From CAVXFL01 sp963761015 (lineage in GTDB: Bacteria > Pseudomonadota > Alphaproteobacteria > Acetobacterales > Acetobacteraceae): a DNA stretch of 64,000 bases. Positions 52,417 to 60,281 of the stretch are shown here, one piece after another. Numbering within the stretch: the stretch's first letter is position 1; every line of letters begins with the position of its first letter. The stretch is taken from assembly GCA_963761015.1 (NCBI GenBank), contig CAVXFL010000009.1:682001-746000 (forward strand). The letters are read 5' to 3'. The notes under the pieces were generated by a model. That model was not told where the DNA came from. It saw nothing but the letters and a program-made list of their open reading frames with translations, and searched no databases. A program made the position numbers and the translations under genes.

Positions 52417-54060
52417 ATGCCGCGCATGACCGTCGCCGAAGCCACGGTGGAAACGCTGATCCGGCACGGCATCGATACGATTTACGCACTGCCCGGCGTG
52501 CACAACGACCCGCTGTTCGATGCCTTGCATCATGCGTCGGACCGTATCCGCACCCTGCACACGCGCCATGAGCAGGCGGCCGGGTACATGGCGCTCGGCG
52601 CGGCGCTGGCGACCGGCAAGCCGCAGGTGTTCTCCGTCGTCCCCGGCCCCGGCATCCTGAACGCGAGCGCAGCGCTACTCACCGCCTACGGCCTGGGCGC
52701 GCCGGTGCTGGCGCTGGTCGGGCAGATTCCGCACGACGCAATCGACCGCGGCTACGGGCATCTGCACGAACTGCCGGACCAGTCCGGGTTGCTGCGGCAC
52801 ATGACCAAGCACGTGGGGCGGATCAGCGATGCCGCCGAGGTCCCGGCGAAGGTGGCGGAGGCGATCCGGGTGGCGCTGAGCGGGCGTCAGCAGCCTGTTG
52901 CGCTGGAATGCGCCATCGACATCTGGGGCCGCGCCGGCGCGGTTGCGTTTGCCGAACCCGCTGCGCCTGCCGCGCTGCCGCTCGACGAGGCGGCGATCGA
53001 GGCGGCGGCGCGCATCCTGGATCGGGCGGAACGGCCGCTGATCGTCGCCGGCGGCGGGGCGCTGGACGCGGGCGCCGAGTTGTTGGCGTTGGCGGAGGCA
53101 CTGGAAGCGCCGGTCGTCACCTACCGTCGGGCGCGCGGCGTCATTCCCACGACGCACCGGCTGGCGGTGTCGTTGCCGGTGGGGCATCGGCTCTGGGCCG
53201 AGACGGATGCCGTGCTGGCGGTGGGCACACGGTTTCATTACCCGCAGGCGTGGTGGGGCACCGATCCGCGGCTCGCGATCGTGCGCATCGATATCGACCC
53301 CGAGCAGATCGACCGCTTTCGCCGCCCCGATTGCGGCATCGTCGCGGACGCCGCGCCGGCCTTGCGCGCCTTGCGCGATGCCTTGCCCCGGCGCGCGCCC
53401 AAGCCGCGCGAGGATCTGGCCCGGCATCAGGCCTGGTTCGCCGAGGCGCTGGCGCGGCTGGAGCCGCAGATGAGTTTTCTGGCCGCGATCCGCGCGGCAT
53501 TGCCCGACGACGGCATCGTGGTCGAGGAGGTCACGCAATTGGGCTTCGTCGGCCGGCTGGCGTTCCCGGTCGCGGCGCCGCGGCGCTATCTCTCGCCCGG
53601 CTATCAGGACAATCTCGGCTGGGGTTACGGCACCGCGCTCGGCGTGAAGGCGGCGCTGCCGAATCGCGCGGTGGTGGCGATGGCTGGCGACGGCGGCTTC
53701 ATGTACCAGGCGAGCGAGTTGGCGACCGCCGCGCACCACCGGCTCGCCGTCGTCGCGGTGGTGTTCGATGACAACGCGTACGGCAACGTTCGCCGCATTC
53801 AGGCGCAGAGTTACGGCAATCGCCTGATCGCCTGCGACCTGACCAACCCGGATTTCGTGCGCCTCGCGGAAAGCTACGGCATCGCCGGTTTCCGCGCGCG
53901 CACGCCCGACGAGTTGCGAGCGGCGCTGGAGCGCGCGTTGGCCCTGAACGCGCCCGCGCTGGTTCACGTGCCGGTCGGCGAGATGCCGAGCCCGTGGGAC
54001 CTCATCCTGCTCCCCCGCGTGCGCGGCTTCGAGGATGCCTGGCGGCGCAATCTGCCGTGA
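52417..54060 (+). CDS. Thiamine-pyrophosphate-dependent enzyme (acetolactate synthase-like)
   Basis: TPP enzyme of the acetolactate-synthase/benzoylformate-decarboxylase group. The 547-residue protein has the three domains: the N-terminal Pyr domain with catalytic Glu52 in RHEQAAGYMA, the central domain with PLIVAGGGALDAGAE, and the C-terminal PP domain with GDGGFMYQASELATAAHH (424-441) followed by DDNAYGN, the TPP/Mg motif. There is no small regulatory subunit nearby, so biosynthetic acetolactate synthase is unlikely. The substrate is unknown. Confidence 0.9.
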   Translation: MPRMTVAEATVETLIRHGIDTIYALPGVHNDPLFDALHHASDRIRTLHTRHEQAAGYMALGAALATGKPQVFSVVPGPGILNASAALLTAYGLGAPVLALVGQIPHDAIDRGYGHLHELPDQSGLLRHMTKHVGRISDAAEVPAKVAEAIRVALSGRQQPVALECAIDIWGRAGAVAFAEPAAPAALPLDEAAIEAAARILDRAERPLIVAGGGALDAGAELLALAEALEAPVVTYRRARGVIPTTHRLAVSLPVGHRLWAETDAVLAVGTRFHYPQAWWGTDPRLAIVRIDIDPEQIDRFRRPDCGIVADAAPALRALRDALPRRAPKPREDLARHQAWFAEALARLEPQMSFLAAIRAALPDDGIVVEEVTQLGFVGRLAFPVAAPRRYLSPGYQDNLGWGYGTALGVKAALPNRAVVAMAGDGGFMYQASELATAAHHRLAVVAVVFDDNAYGNVRRIQAQSYGNRLIACDLTNPDFVRLAESYGIAGFRARTPDELRAALERALALNAPALVHVPVGEMPSPWDLILLPRVRGFEDAWRRNLP

Positions 54061-54073
54061 TCTTGCAGCTGGC

Positions 54074-54088
54074 TACCCTAATAGGGTA
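54074..54088 (+). promoter_or_regulatory. Palindromic operator upstream of the mqsR/mqsA pair
   Basis: TACCCTA, a single A, then TAGGGTA form a perfect 7+7 inverted repeat with a 1-bp spacer, 13 bp before the toxin start. Written ACCCT-AAT-AGGGT it has the same shape as the known MqsA operator of E. coli (AACCT-N3-AGGTT). It is probably bound by the downstream antitoxin to repress the operon. It lies just after the TPP enzyme stop. Confidence 0.7.
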
Positions 54089-54100
54089 AAACCGGCGGGA

Positions 54101-54403
54101 TTGGAAAAGCGGACGCCCCATTACGATCTCGCTCGCATTCAGACGAATGTGGCGCGGCTTGGCGCTGCCGCTTTCACCAAGTCGGCGTTGGATGGCGGTC
54201 CCGGAATGGGGTTGCCCACGACCGAGATGCTGGCGGTGATCGGTTCGCTTTCGCGGCGCGAGTTCTACAAGTCGATGACCACCTATGCCGATCATCGCGT
54301 ATGGCAGGACGTTTACCACGCGGCCACGCCGGTTCGGAAAACCGCCTAGCTCAAAATCACCCTCCGCGGCACCGCGCCGGTGGTTCAGTTCAAGGAGAAG
54401 TGA
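54101..54403 (+). pseudogene. mqsR: MqsR-type mRNA interferase toxin, inactivated by an in-frame TAG
   Basis: MqsR cuts mRNA at GCU sites. From the probable TTG start at 54101 the frame encodes LEKRTPHYDLARIQ, EFYKSMTTYADHRVWQDVYHA, the Lys and Gln of the active site (Lys57 and Gln69, matching E. coli Lys56 and Gln68). At codon 83 a TAG (54347-54349) replaces the position of the catalytic Tyr81. The frame continues with LKITLRGTAPVVQFKEK to a TGA at 54401-54403, exactly as in intact MqsR. The toxin therefore lost its C-terminal strand, Tyr81 and Lys96. An ATG at 54035 is too far upstream to be natural. Confidence 0.88.
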
Positions 54404-54405
54404 CA

Positions 54406-54807
54406 ATGGCACGGCGATGCCTGAACTGCGCTGCCCGCGAGAGCATGACAAGGTTCGAAGGTGAATCATTCACCCTCGACCACGCCGGAATGACGGAAAC
54501 GGTCAAAGGACTGTCCGGCTGGCGCTGCGGTGCCTGCGGCGAAATCGAGTTCGATGCCGAAAGCGCGCGGCGCTATGGGGCGGCGGGAGACGCGCTGGTC
54601 ATGCGCGAGCGCGAGCGGCAGAGCAGGGAGATCCGACGCATCCGTCGCAAGCTGGGGCTAAGTCAGGCCGCCGCGGCGCGCCTGACAGGCGGTGGCCACA
54701 ATGCATTTTCCCGGTACGAACGCGGAGAAGCCGCCCCGCTGGCAGCCGTCGTCAATCTGTTTCGGCTCCTGGACAAGCACCCGGAATTGTTGAAGGAGCT
54801 CGTGTAG
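54406..54807 (+). CDS. mqsA: MqsA-type antitoxin
   Basis: Antitoxin and transcriptional autorepressor. The 133-residue protein has the N-terminal zinc domain with Cys5, Cys8, Cys41 and Cys44 (CLNCAA and WRCGACG, same spacing as E. coli MqsA) and a C-terminal Xre-type helix-turn-helix (IRRKLGLSQAAAARLTGGGH, SRYERGEAAPLAAVVNL). A strong AAGGAGAAG Shine-Dalgarno lies in the toxin's 3' end and the ATG is 2 bp past the toxin stop. The gene is intact although its toxin is not. Confidence 0.9.
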   Translation: MARRCLNCAARESMTRFEGESFTLDHAGMTETVKGLSGWRCGACGEIEFDAESARRYGAAGDALVMRERERQSREIRRIRRKLGLSQAAAARLTGGGHNAFSRYERGEAAPLAAVVNLFRLLDKHPELLKELV

Positions 54808-54815
54808 AACGCAAA

Positions 54816-55246
54816 TTAGCCGACCACCGCCAGCTTCTCCCGCCGCAACTCCACCGTCAGCTCGGCGAGCGCGCGCCACGCCGTTCAGCATCTCCTCGAT
54901 CTCGTTCTCGGTGATGATCAGCGGCGGGCTGAAGGCGAGCGTGTCGGCCAGCGCGCGGGCGGTTACGCCGTGCTTCTCGGCCAGCTTCGCCAGACGCGCG
55001 CCGATCTCGAAGCTGCGCCGCTCGGCCTTGTCGGCCACCAGTTCGATCGCGCCGAGCAGGCCGACGCCGCGCACTTCGCCGACCAGCGGATGGCCGGCGA
55101 AGCGGTCGCGCAGCCCGCGCTGCATATACGCGCCCGAAGCCGCGGCGTGCGCGACGATGTCGATCTCGTCGTAAATCCTGAGCGTTGTGGGCGATGTCGC
55201 GGGCGGCGGCCGAGTTCGCCCGGGCGGCGGAGGCGGCTGGGGTCAT
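54816..55246 (-). pseudogene. Class III aminotransferase remnant with large internal deletion
   Basis: The minus strand starts like class III (omega-type) PLP aminotransferases: ATG at 55246, SAAARDIAHN after about 13 residues. Near 55185 it jumps directly to the family C-terminus (RIYDEIDIVAHAAASGAYMQ, HPLVGEVRGVGLLGAIELV, FSPPLIITENEIEEML), changing frame at the junction. Another frame change near 54885 precedes the end ELTVELRREKLAVVG and TAA at 54816-54818. About 290 residues including the PLP-Lys region are missing. The gene is dead. Confidence 0.7.
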
Positions 55247-55365
55247 CAGGGGCGCCTGTTCCGGTTACGGTCTGGGGTCGCTCCCGATGTGGGGAAACAA
55301 GGCGCGGCGCCGTAACCCCCCCAAGCTCCACGCTAAGGCGGCGGCGGGCTAGGGCGACGGCGGGC

Positions 55366-56073
55366 TCAGGCGATGGGGGCGCTCTCGTCCTCGGCGGGCG
55401 CGTGGCCGATCCCGCCATGCGCGGCCGACCAGGCGACCGGGTCCTCCAGGAACCGCCGCACCTCGGCGAGCGCCGCTTCGGCGAAATACGGCCGCTCGCG
55501 GCAGGCCTCCAGCACGTCCCACCAGGTGCAGAGGTGGTGCAAGGTGATGTCCATCTGCGCGAGCGTCTGCAGGCTGCCGGGGAACACGCCGTAGAAGAAC
55601 ACGACGAAGGCGTGGTCGACGATCGCGCCGGCGTCGCGCAGCGCCTGGGCGAAGCGGATTTTCGACCGCCCGTCGGTGGTCAGGTCCTCGACCAGCAGGG
55701 TGCGCTTGCCTTCCGGCACATCGCCCTCGATCAGGGCGTTGCGCCCGTGCCCTTTCGGCTGCTTGCGCACATAGGCCATGGGCGCGAGCAGCCGGTCGGC
55801 GATCCAGGCGGCGAAGGGGATGCCGGCGGTCTCGCCGCCCGCTACCACGTCGATGCTCTCGTAGCCGACCTGGCGACCGATCTTCTCCACGCCCAGCGCG
55901 CAGATTTTCGCGCGTGCCCGCGGGTAGAAGATAATCCGGCGGCAATCGATGTAAACCGGCGATTTCCAACCCGACGTTAAGGTGTAGGGTTCCGCGGGGC
56001 GGAAGTTGATGGCGTTGATTTCCAGGAGGATGCGGGCGGTGGTGAGGGCGGCGTCGCGATCCCAGTCGGTCAT
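55366..56073 (-). CDS. pyrE: Orotate phosphoribosyltransferase
   Basis: Forms orotidine 5'-phosphate from orotate and PRPP in pyrimidine synthesis. The 235-residue protein has the PRPP motif RTLLVEDLTTDGRSK (position about 128-142), the PPi-binding region YVRKQPKGHGR, and the GGETAGIPFAAW segment. The ATG at 56073 begins MTDWDRDAALTTARILLEI. It belongs to the longer alphaproteobacterial PyrE type. It is divergent from the ELM1-like gene, a common pairing. Confidence 0.93.
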   Translation of the reverse strand: MTDWDRDAALTTARILLEINAINFRPAEPYTLTSGWKSPVYIDCRRIIFYPRARAKICALGVEKIGRQVGYESIDVVAGGETAGIPFAAWIADRLLAPMAYVRKQPKGHGRNALIEGDVPEGKRTLLVEDLTTDGRSKIRFAQALRDAGAIVDHAFVVFFYGVFPGSLQTLAQMDITLHHLCTWWDVLEACRERPYFAEAALAEVRRFLEDPVAWSAAHGGIGHAPAEDESAPIA

Positions 56074-56200
56074 GTGCCCGGCCCTTGTCTCGACCCGCGG
56101 TTGCGCACTGGCGCCCCTGTGTATGCTGCCCGCCATCGGCGTCGTGTTCCTGTCCTGGCGCGCGCTTGCCGCGGCCGCGCGCGGCGCTAGGTAACGCGCC

Positions 56201-57271
56201 ATGGCAGGCACGTCCATCGACCTGGAGGACGTCGCCGAGGCCGGTTTCCCCGGCGACCGGGTCTGGGTGCTGGACGACCCGCGCGACCGCGCCTCGCTGC
56301 AGGCGATCGGCATCGCCGAGCGCCTGGGGCTGCCGTTCCGCCGCGTGCCCCTCGGGTGGAACCTGTTCGCCCCCTTGGCGGCGCTGGCGCCGGCCGGATC
56401 GCTGCTGGGGCTGGCACAACCGACGGCGCGCACGCCGCTCGCGGCGGGGCGGCCGCCGCCCGAGGCGCGCCTGCCGGTGCCGCTGCCGGGCGGCGCCGGC
56501 CCGGCGTTGACGATTTCGGGCGGCTATCGGTCGGCCGCCGTCGCGCTCTGGCTGCAACAGCGGTTCGGCACCAGGGCGGTGCATTGCACCCGCCCGCCCC
56601 TGCACGGGTGGAAATTCGATCTGCTGGTCGTCGGCAGTCACGACCATCCGCCGGAATGGCCGAACGTGTTCCCGGTGCTCGGCGTGCCGCACCGGCTGTC
56701 GGTTCTGGCGCTCTGCCAGGCCGCGGCCGCCTGGGAGAGCCGGCTGGCGCATCTGCCGCGGCCGCGCGTGGCGCTGCTGGTGGGTGGGCCGGTGCGGGCG
56801 AGCGACATGGTGCCGGCGGTGGCGCACGGGCTAGGGCTGAAGGTGGCGGCGCTCGCGCGCCAGCGCGGCGGCTCGGTGCTGGCGATTACCAGCCGGCGCA
56901 CCGGCGACGAAGCGACCGCCGCCTTGGCGGCCGGACTGTCCTCGGCCATGCATCTGCTGCACCGAAGGGGCGAACCGGGCGAGGACCCCTATGCCGGCTT
57001 CCTGGCCTGCGCCGACGCGATCGTCGTGACGGGCGATTCGCTGCTGCGGCTCAGCGAGGCCTGCGCCACCTCGGCACCGGTATTTATCGCGCTGCCGGAA
57101 CTGGGCGGGGCGCGGCAGCGGCGCCTGCATGCCAGCCTGATCGAAGCCGACGCGGCGCGCCCGTTAGATCGCGACTTCTCTCCCTGGCCGCGCCGCCCGC
57201 TCGACGAGGCCGCCCGCGTCGCGCAGGAGATCGTCCGCCGCTTTCTGCTGGATCTGAGCCGAATCGATTGA
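56201..57271 (+). CDS. ELM1/GtrOC1-family protein (putative nucleoside-diphosphate-sugar epimerase annotation)
   Basis: The 356-residue protein has the DUF1022 pattern RVWVLDDPRDRASLQAIGIAERLGLPF (in part), a middle VVGSHDHPPEWPNVFPVLG, RVALLVGGPVRASDMV, SVLAITSRRTGDEATAAL and ADAIVVTGDSLLRLSEACATSAPV. The family is named after plant mitochondrial-fission factor ELM1 and looks like a glycosyltransferase-B fold. Its bacterial function is unknown. It is divergent from pyrE with a 127-bp shared promoter region. Confidence 0.88.
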   Translation: MAGTSIDLEDVAEAGFPGDRVWVLDDPRDRASLQAIGIAERLGLPFRRVPLGWNLFAPLAALAPAGSLLGLAQPTARTPLAAGRPPPEARLPVPLPGGAGPALTISGGYRSAAVALWLQQRFGTRAVHCTRPPLHGWKFDLLVVGSHDHPPEWPNVFPVLGVPHRLSVLALCQAAAAWESRLAHLPRPRVALLVGGPVRASDMVPAVAHGLGLKVAALARQRGGSVLAITSRRTGDEATAALAAGLSSAMHLLHRRGEPGEDPYAGFLACADAIVVTGDSLLRLSEACATSAPVFIALPELGGARQRRLHASLIEADAARPLDRDFSPWPRRPLDEAARVAQEIVRRFLLDLSRID

Positions 57272-57330
57272 GTGCCCCGCGGAGTTGCGGCACGAACGCG
57301 GCCGAGCCGCCACCCGAGGACAAAGCAGGC

Positions 57331-58608
57331 ATGGCATCTCGTGCGCTTTCGCGGCGGAGGGAGCCGCTTCCGCTCTTTGCATCCCCGCGACTTCGCAAGC
57401 CAGAGCGGATTCGCAGTAGAACCGATTTGTGCGCCGCGTTGCGCGAGTTCTCCTTCAACGGCGCGCCGACCGCCGAGATGGAGCAGAACGGGCTTCGGTA
57501 TTTTGTCAACGAATTCTGGACATCCGGCCAGCGTCAGGCGCACAGCTTGCACGAAATCAGCTACCGCGCCTGCTTCAAGCCGCAATTGCCCGAGTTCTTC
57601 ATCGCCCGCCTGACCGATCCGGGGGACACGGTCTACGACCCCTTTTCCGGCCGAGGAACAACCTCGATTTAATCGGCTTTGATGCGGCGACGGCCGGTCG
57701 CAAACGATGCGAATCCGCTTAGCGAAATTCTTGTCCGCCCGCGCCTCGACCCGCCGCCAATAGAGGCGATTCAGGCGAGGCTCGAGCAACTCGATCTGAA
57801 CGGCACGGAGCCCACACCCAAAGAGCGAGAGCTACTCGTCTTCTATCACTTGGCGACGCTTCGGCAGATCTGTGCGCTGCGTCGGTACCTGCTCGATCGC
57901 GCTGCAACCGGAAACCTCGACCCGGTGGACGAATGGATACGAATGATAACCATTAACCGTCTCACCGGCCACTCGCCTGGATTTTTTTCCGTCTATACGC
58001 TGCCGCCCAATCAGGCCGTGAGTATCGAATCGCAGAGGAAGATCAACGCCGACCGGAAGCAAGTACCGCCGTTTCGCGATGTCCGGGCGCTGATTCTGAA
58101 GAAGAGCAGGTCATTGCTCGCCGACGGTGCACCGCCGCCCCATCCGCCGGCGGTGCTGATGACCGGCCCGGCTGTTTGCACGCCGGAGTTACGCGATGGC
58201 GAGGTGGATCTTCTGATCACGTCACCACCGTTCCTTGATGTCGTGGATTATGAAGGGGATAATTGGCTGCGCTGCTGGTTCGCGGGAATCGAGGCCAAGT
58301 CGGTCCGGATCGACCGGCACCGAGAGATTGCTGCGTGGGAGTCCTTCGTGCGTGATGCCTTCAAGGAGTTTGCGCGAGTCGTTCGCCTCGGTGGATTCGT
58401 GGCCTTTGAAGTGGGCGAGGTTCGTGGCGGCAAAATCCTGCTGGAGAAGCATGTGGCGGCAGCGATCAGCGAACTGCCGTTCGAGATCCTGGGGATCTGT
58501 ACTGAATTCGGCAGGAATTCACGAAAACCGCGAATTGTTGGGGGGTGACCAACAACACTGGTGGCACAAATACCAATCGGATTGGTACTGGTCCGGCGTT
58601 TGGACTGA
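57331..58608 (+). pseudogene. DNA methyltransferase, broken by a nonsense codon and frame changes
   Basis: The frame from the ATG at 57331 carries the SAM-binding motif DPFSGRGTTSI, then stops at TAA 57670-57672 where homologues have Glu (next codons SALMRRRPVANDANPL). The same frame continues with the catalytic motif LITSPPFLDVVDY (SPPF type, suggesting N4-cytosine or related chemistry) and FEVGEVRGGK. Near 58508 it changes frame to EFTKTANCWGVTNN and GTNTNRI, then near 58584 returns to the first frame, VLVRRLD, ending at TGA 58606-58608. No restriction enzyme gene is nearby, so it was probably an orphan methylase, now dead as sequenced. Confidence 0.75.
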
Positions 58609-58681
58609 GAAGACACTGTCTTTGCAGGGTTACTATGTTGTTATATTGGAATGGAAATCGACGCGTTCGAGGGAGCTGGCA

Positions 58682-59752
58682 ATGAACCGCACATACCGCA
58701 TCGCGGTGATCCCGGGCGACGGGATCGGCAAGGAGACGGTGCCGGAGGGGCTGCGCGTGCTGGAAGCCGCCGCTAGGCGGTTCGGATTCGCGCTCAGGCT
58801 CGACGAATACGACTGGTCCTGCGAGCGCTACGCGAAAACCGGGGCGATGATGCCGGCGGACGGGCTCGACCAGCTCCGCGAGGCCAAGGCGATCTATTTC
58901 GGCGCCGTCGGCTGGCCGGGCGTGCCGGACCACGTCTCGCTCTGGGGCCTGCTCATGCCGTTCCGGCGCGGCTTCGACCAGTACGTGAACCTCCGCCCGT
59001 GCCGGCTGTTGCCCGGCGTGCGAACCCCGCTCGCCGGCCGCACCGAAAAAGATATCGACTTCTACGTCGTGCGCGAGAACACCGAGGGCGAATACGGCAA
59101 TATCGGCGGGCGCATGTTCGAGGGCACCGAGCGCGAATACGCGACCCAGCTCGCGGTGTTCAGCCGCCAGGGCGTGGACCGCATTCTGAAATACGCCTTC
59201 GAGCTGGCGCGCACGCGGCCGCGGCGGCACGTCACCTCGGCTACCAAGTCGAACGGCATCACCATCACCATGCCGTACTGGGACGAACGCTTCGCCGCCA
59301 TGGCGAAGCAGTACCCGGACGTGAAGACGGCGCAGTTCCATATCGACATCCTGTGCGCGCATTTCGTGCAGCACCCGGACTGGTTCGACGTGGTGGTCGC
59401 CTCCAACCTGTTCGGCGACATATTGAGCGATCTCGGCCCGGCGGTGGCCGGCTCCATCGGCATCGCGCCCTCGGCGAACATCAACCCGGAGGGCGTCCAT
59501 CCCTCGCTGTTCGAGCCGGTGCACGGCTCGGCGCCGGACATCGCCGGCAAGCACATCTGCAACCCGATCGGGCAGGTGTGGTCGGGGGCCATGATGCTGG
59601 ACCACCTCGGCGAGACCGAGGCCGCGCGAGCGATCGAGGGCGCCATCACGACGCTGTTGAGCGAGGGCGGCCCGCGCACGCGCGACATGGGTGGCCAGGC
59701 CGGCACGGCGGAGGTCGGCCGCGCGCTCGCCGAGATCGTGGCCGGCGCCTGA
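58682..59752 (+). CDS. Tartrate dehydrogenase/decarboxylase (isocitrate/isopropylmalate dehydrogenase family)
   Basis: NAD- and Mn-dependent beta-decarboxylating dehydrogenase. The 356-residue protein has RIAVIPGDGIGKETVPEGL, the substrate region YVNLRPCRLLPGV, RENTEGEYGNIGG, the metal-binding Asp in SNLFGDILSDLGP, and EPVHGSAPDIAGK. Order and motifs match tartrate dehydrogenase and not LeuB or Icd; D-malate as substrate is also possible. The ATG at 58682 has a GAGGGAG Shine-Dalgarno. Confidence 0.85.
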   Translation: MNRTYRIAVIPGDGIGKETVPEGLRVLEAAARRFGFALRLDEYDWSCERYAKTGAMMPADGLDQLREAKAIYFGAVGWPGVPDHVSLWGLLMPFRRGFDQYVNLRPCRLLPGVRTPLAGRTEKDIDFYVVRENTEGEYGNIGGRMFEGTEREYATQLAVFSRQGVDRILKYAFELARTRPRRHVTSATKSNGITITMPYWDERFAAMAKQYPDVKTAQFHIDILCAHFVQHPDWFDVVVASNLFGDILSDLGPAVAGSIGIAPSANINPEGVHPSLFEPVHGSAPDIAGKHICNPIGQVWSGAMMLDHLGETEAARAIEGAITTLLSEGGPRTRDMGGQAGTAEVGRALAEIVAGA

Positions 59753-59953
59753 ATTTCGCTCCCCGGCCGGAAAACAGCTTCGTCATCCTGTTCAAGCAGG
59801 GGAGGCCGGCGGGCCACTTGTCGGCCGGCCACCCCCTGAAGCCACACCAAGCCGAATCCCCGGCGGATGTCAGCCAACGCTTGCGAAGATCGGAAGGCAG
59901 ACGCTAGGATGGCGCCATCAAATGCGAATCATTCGCAGCAACCGGGAGCGTTC

Positions 59954-60193
59954 ATGGGCCGCGATCACAGCCACATCGCCAGGCGATGCGAGCGTGCCGT
60001 CGTTACGGCGTATCGCGACCTCAGGGCGCACGGACGCGGCGACCTCGAGTTGTTTCAGGCTTGCACGACGCTCTACCGCATCCATCACCCGGAAGCCTCG
60101 CTGAACGAGGCGCGGCGGCTGGTCGCCGAGTGGATCGACCACCACGTGGTCCGCGAGGACGCCGGCCCGACCGCCGGCTGCGCCTGCAACTGA
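59954..60193 (+). CDS. Small conserved protein, unknown function
   Basis: The product is 79 residues from the ATG at 59954, which has a GGGAG Shine-Dalgarno 6 bp upstream. It reads IARRCERAVVTAYRDLRAHG, LFQACTTLYRIHHPEASLNEAR and EWIDHHV, a helical protein with several His and a Cys-containing tail (GCACN). I recognise no domain. It lies between tartrate dehydrogenase and cysS on the same strand. Confidence 0.6.
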   Translation: MGRDHSHIARRCERAVVTAYRDLRAHGRGDLELFQACTTLYRIHHPEASLNEARRLVAEWIDHHVVREDAGPTAGCACN

Positions 60194-60281
60194 TCCGATT
60201 GCCCGCCCCGCCGGGGCCGGGCGGCGCGCCCGCGTTGATTTGCCGGCCGGCTCGGCCGACATAGCGCCCGAAAGGGCGACC

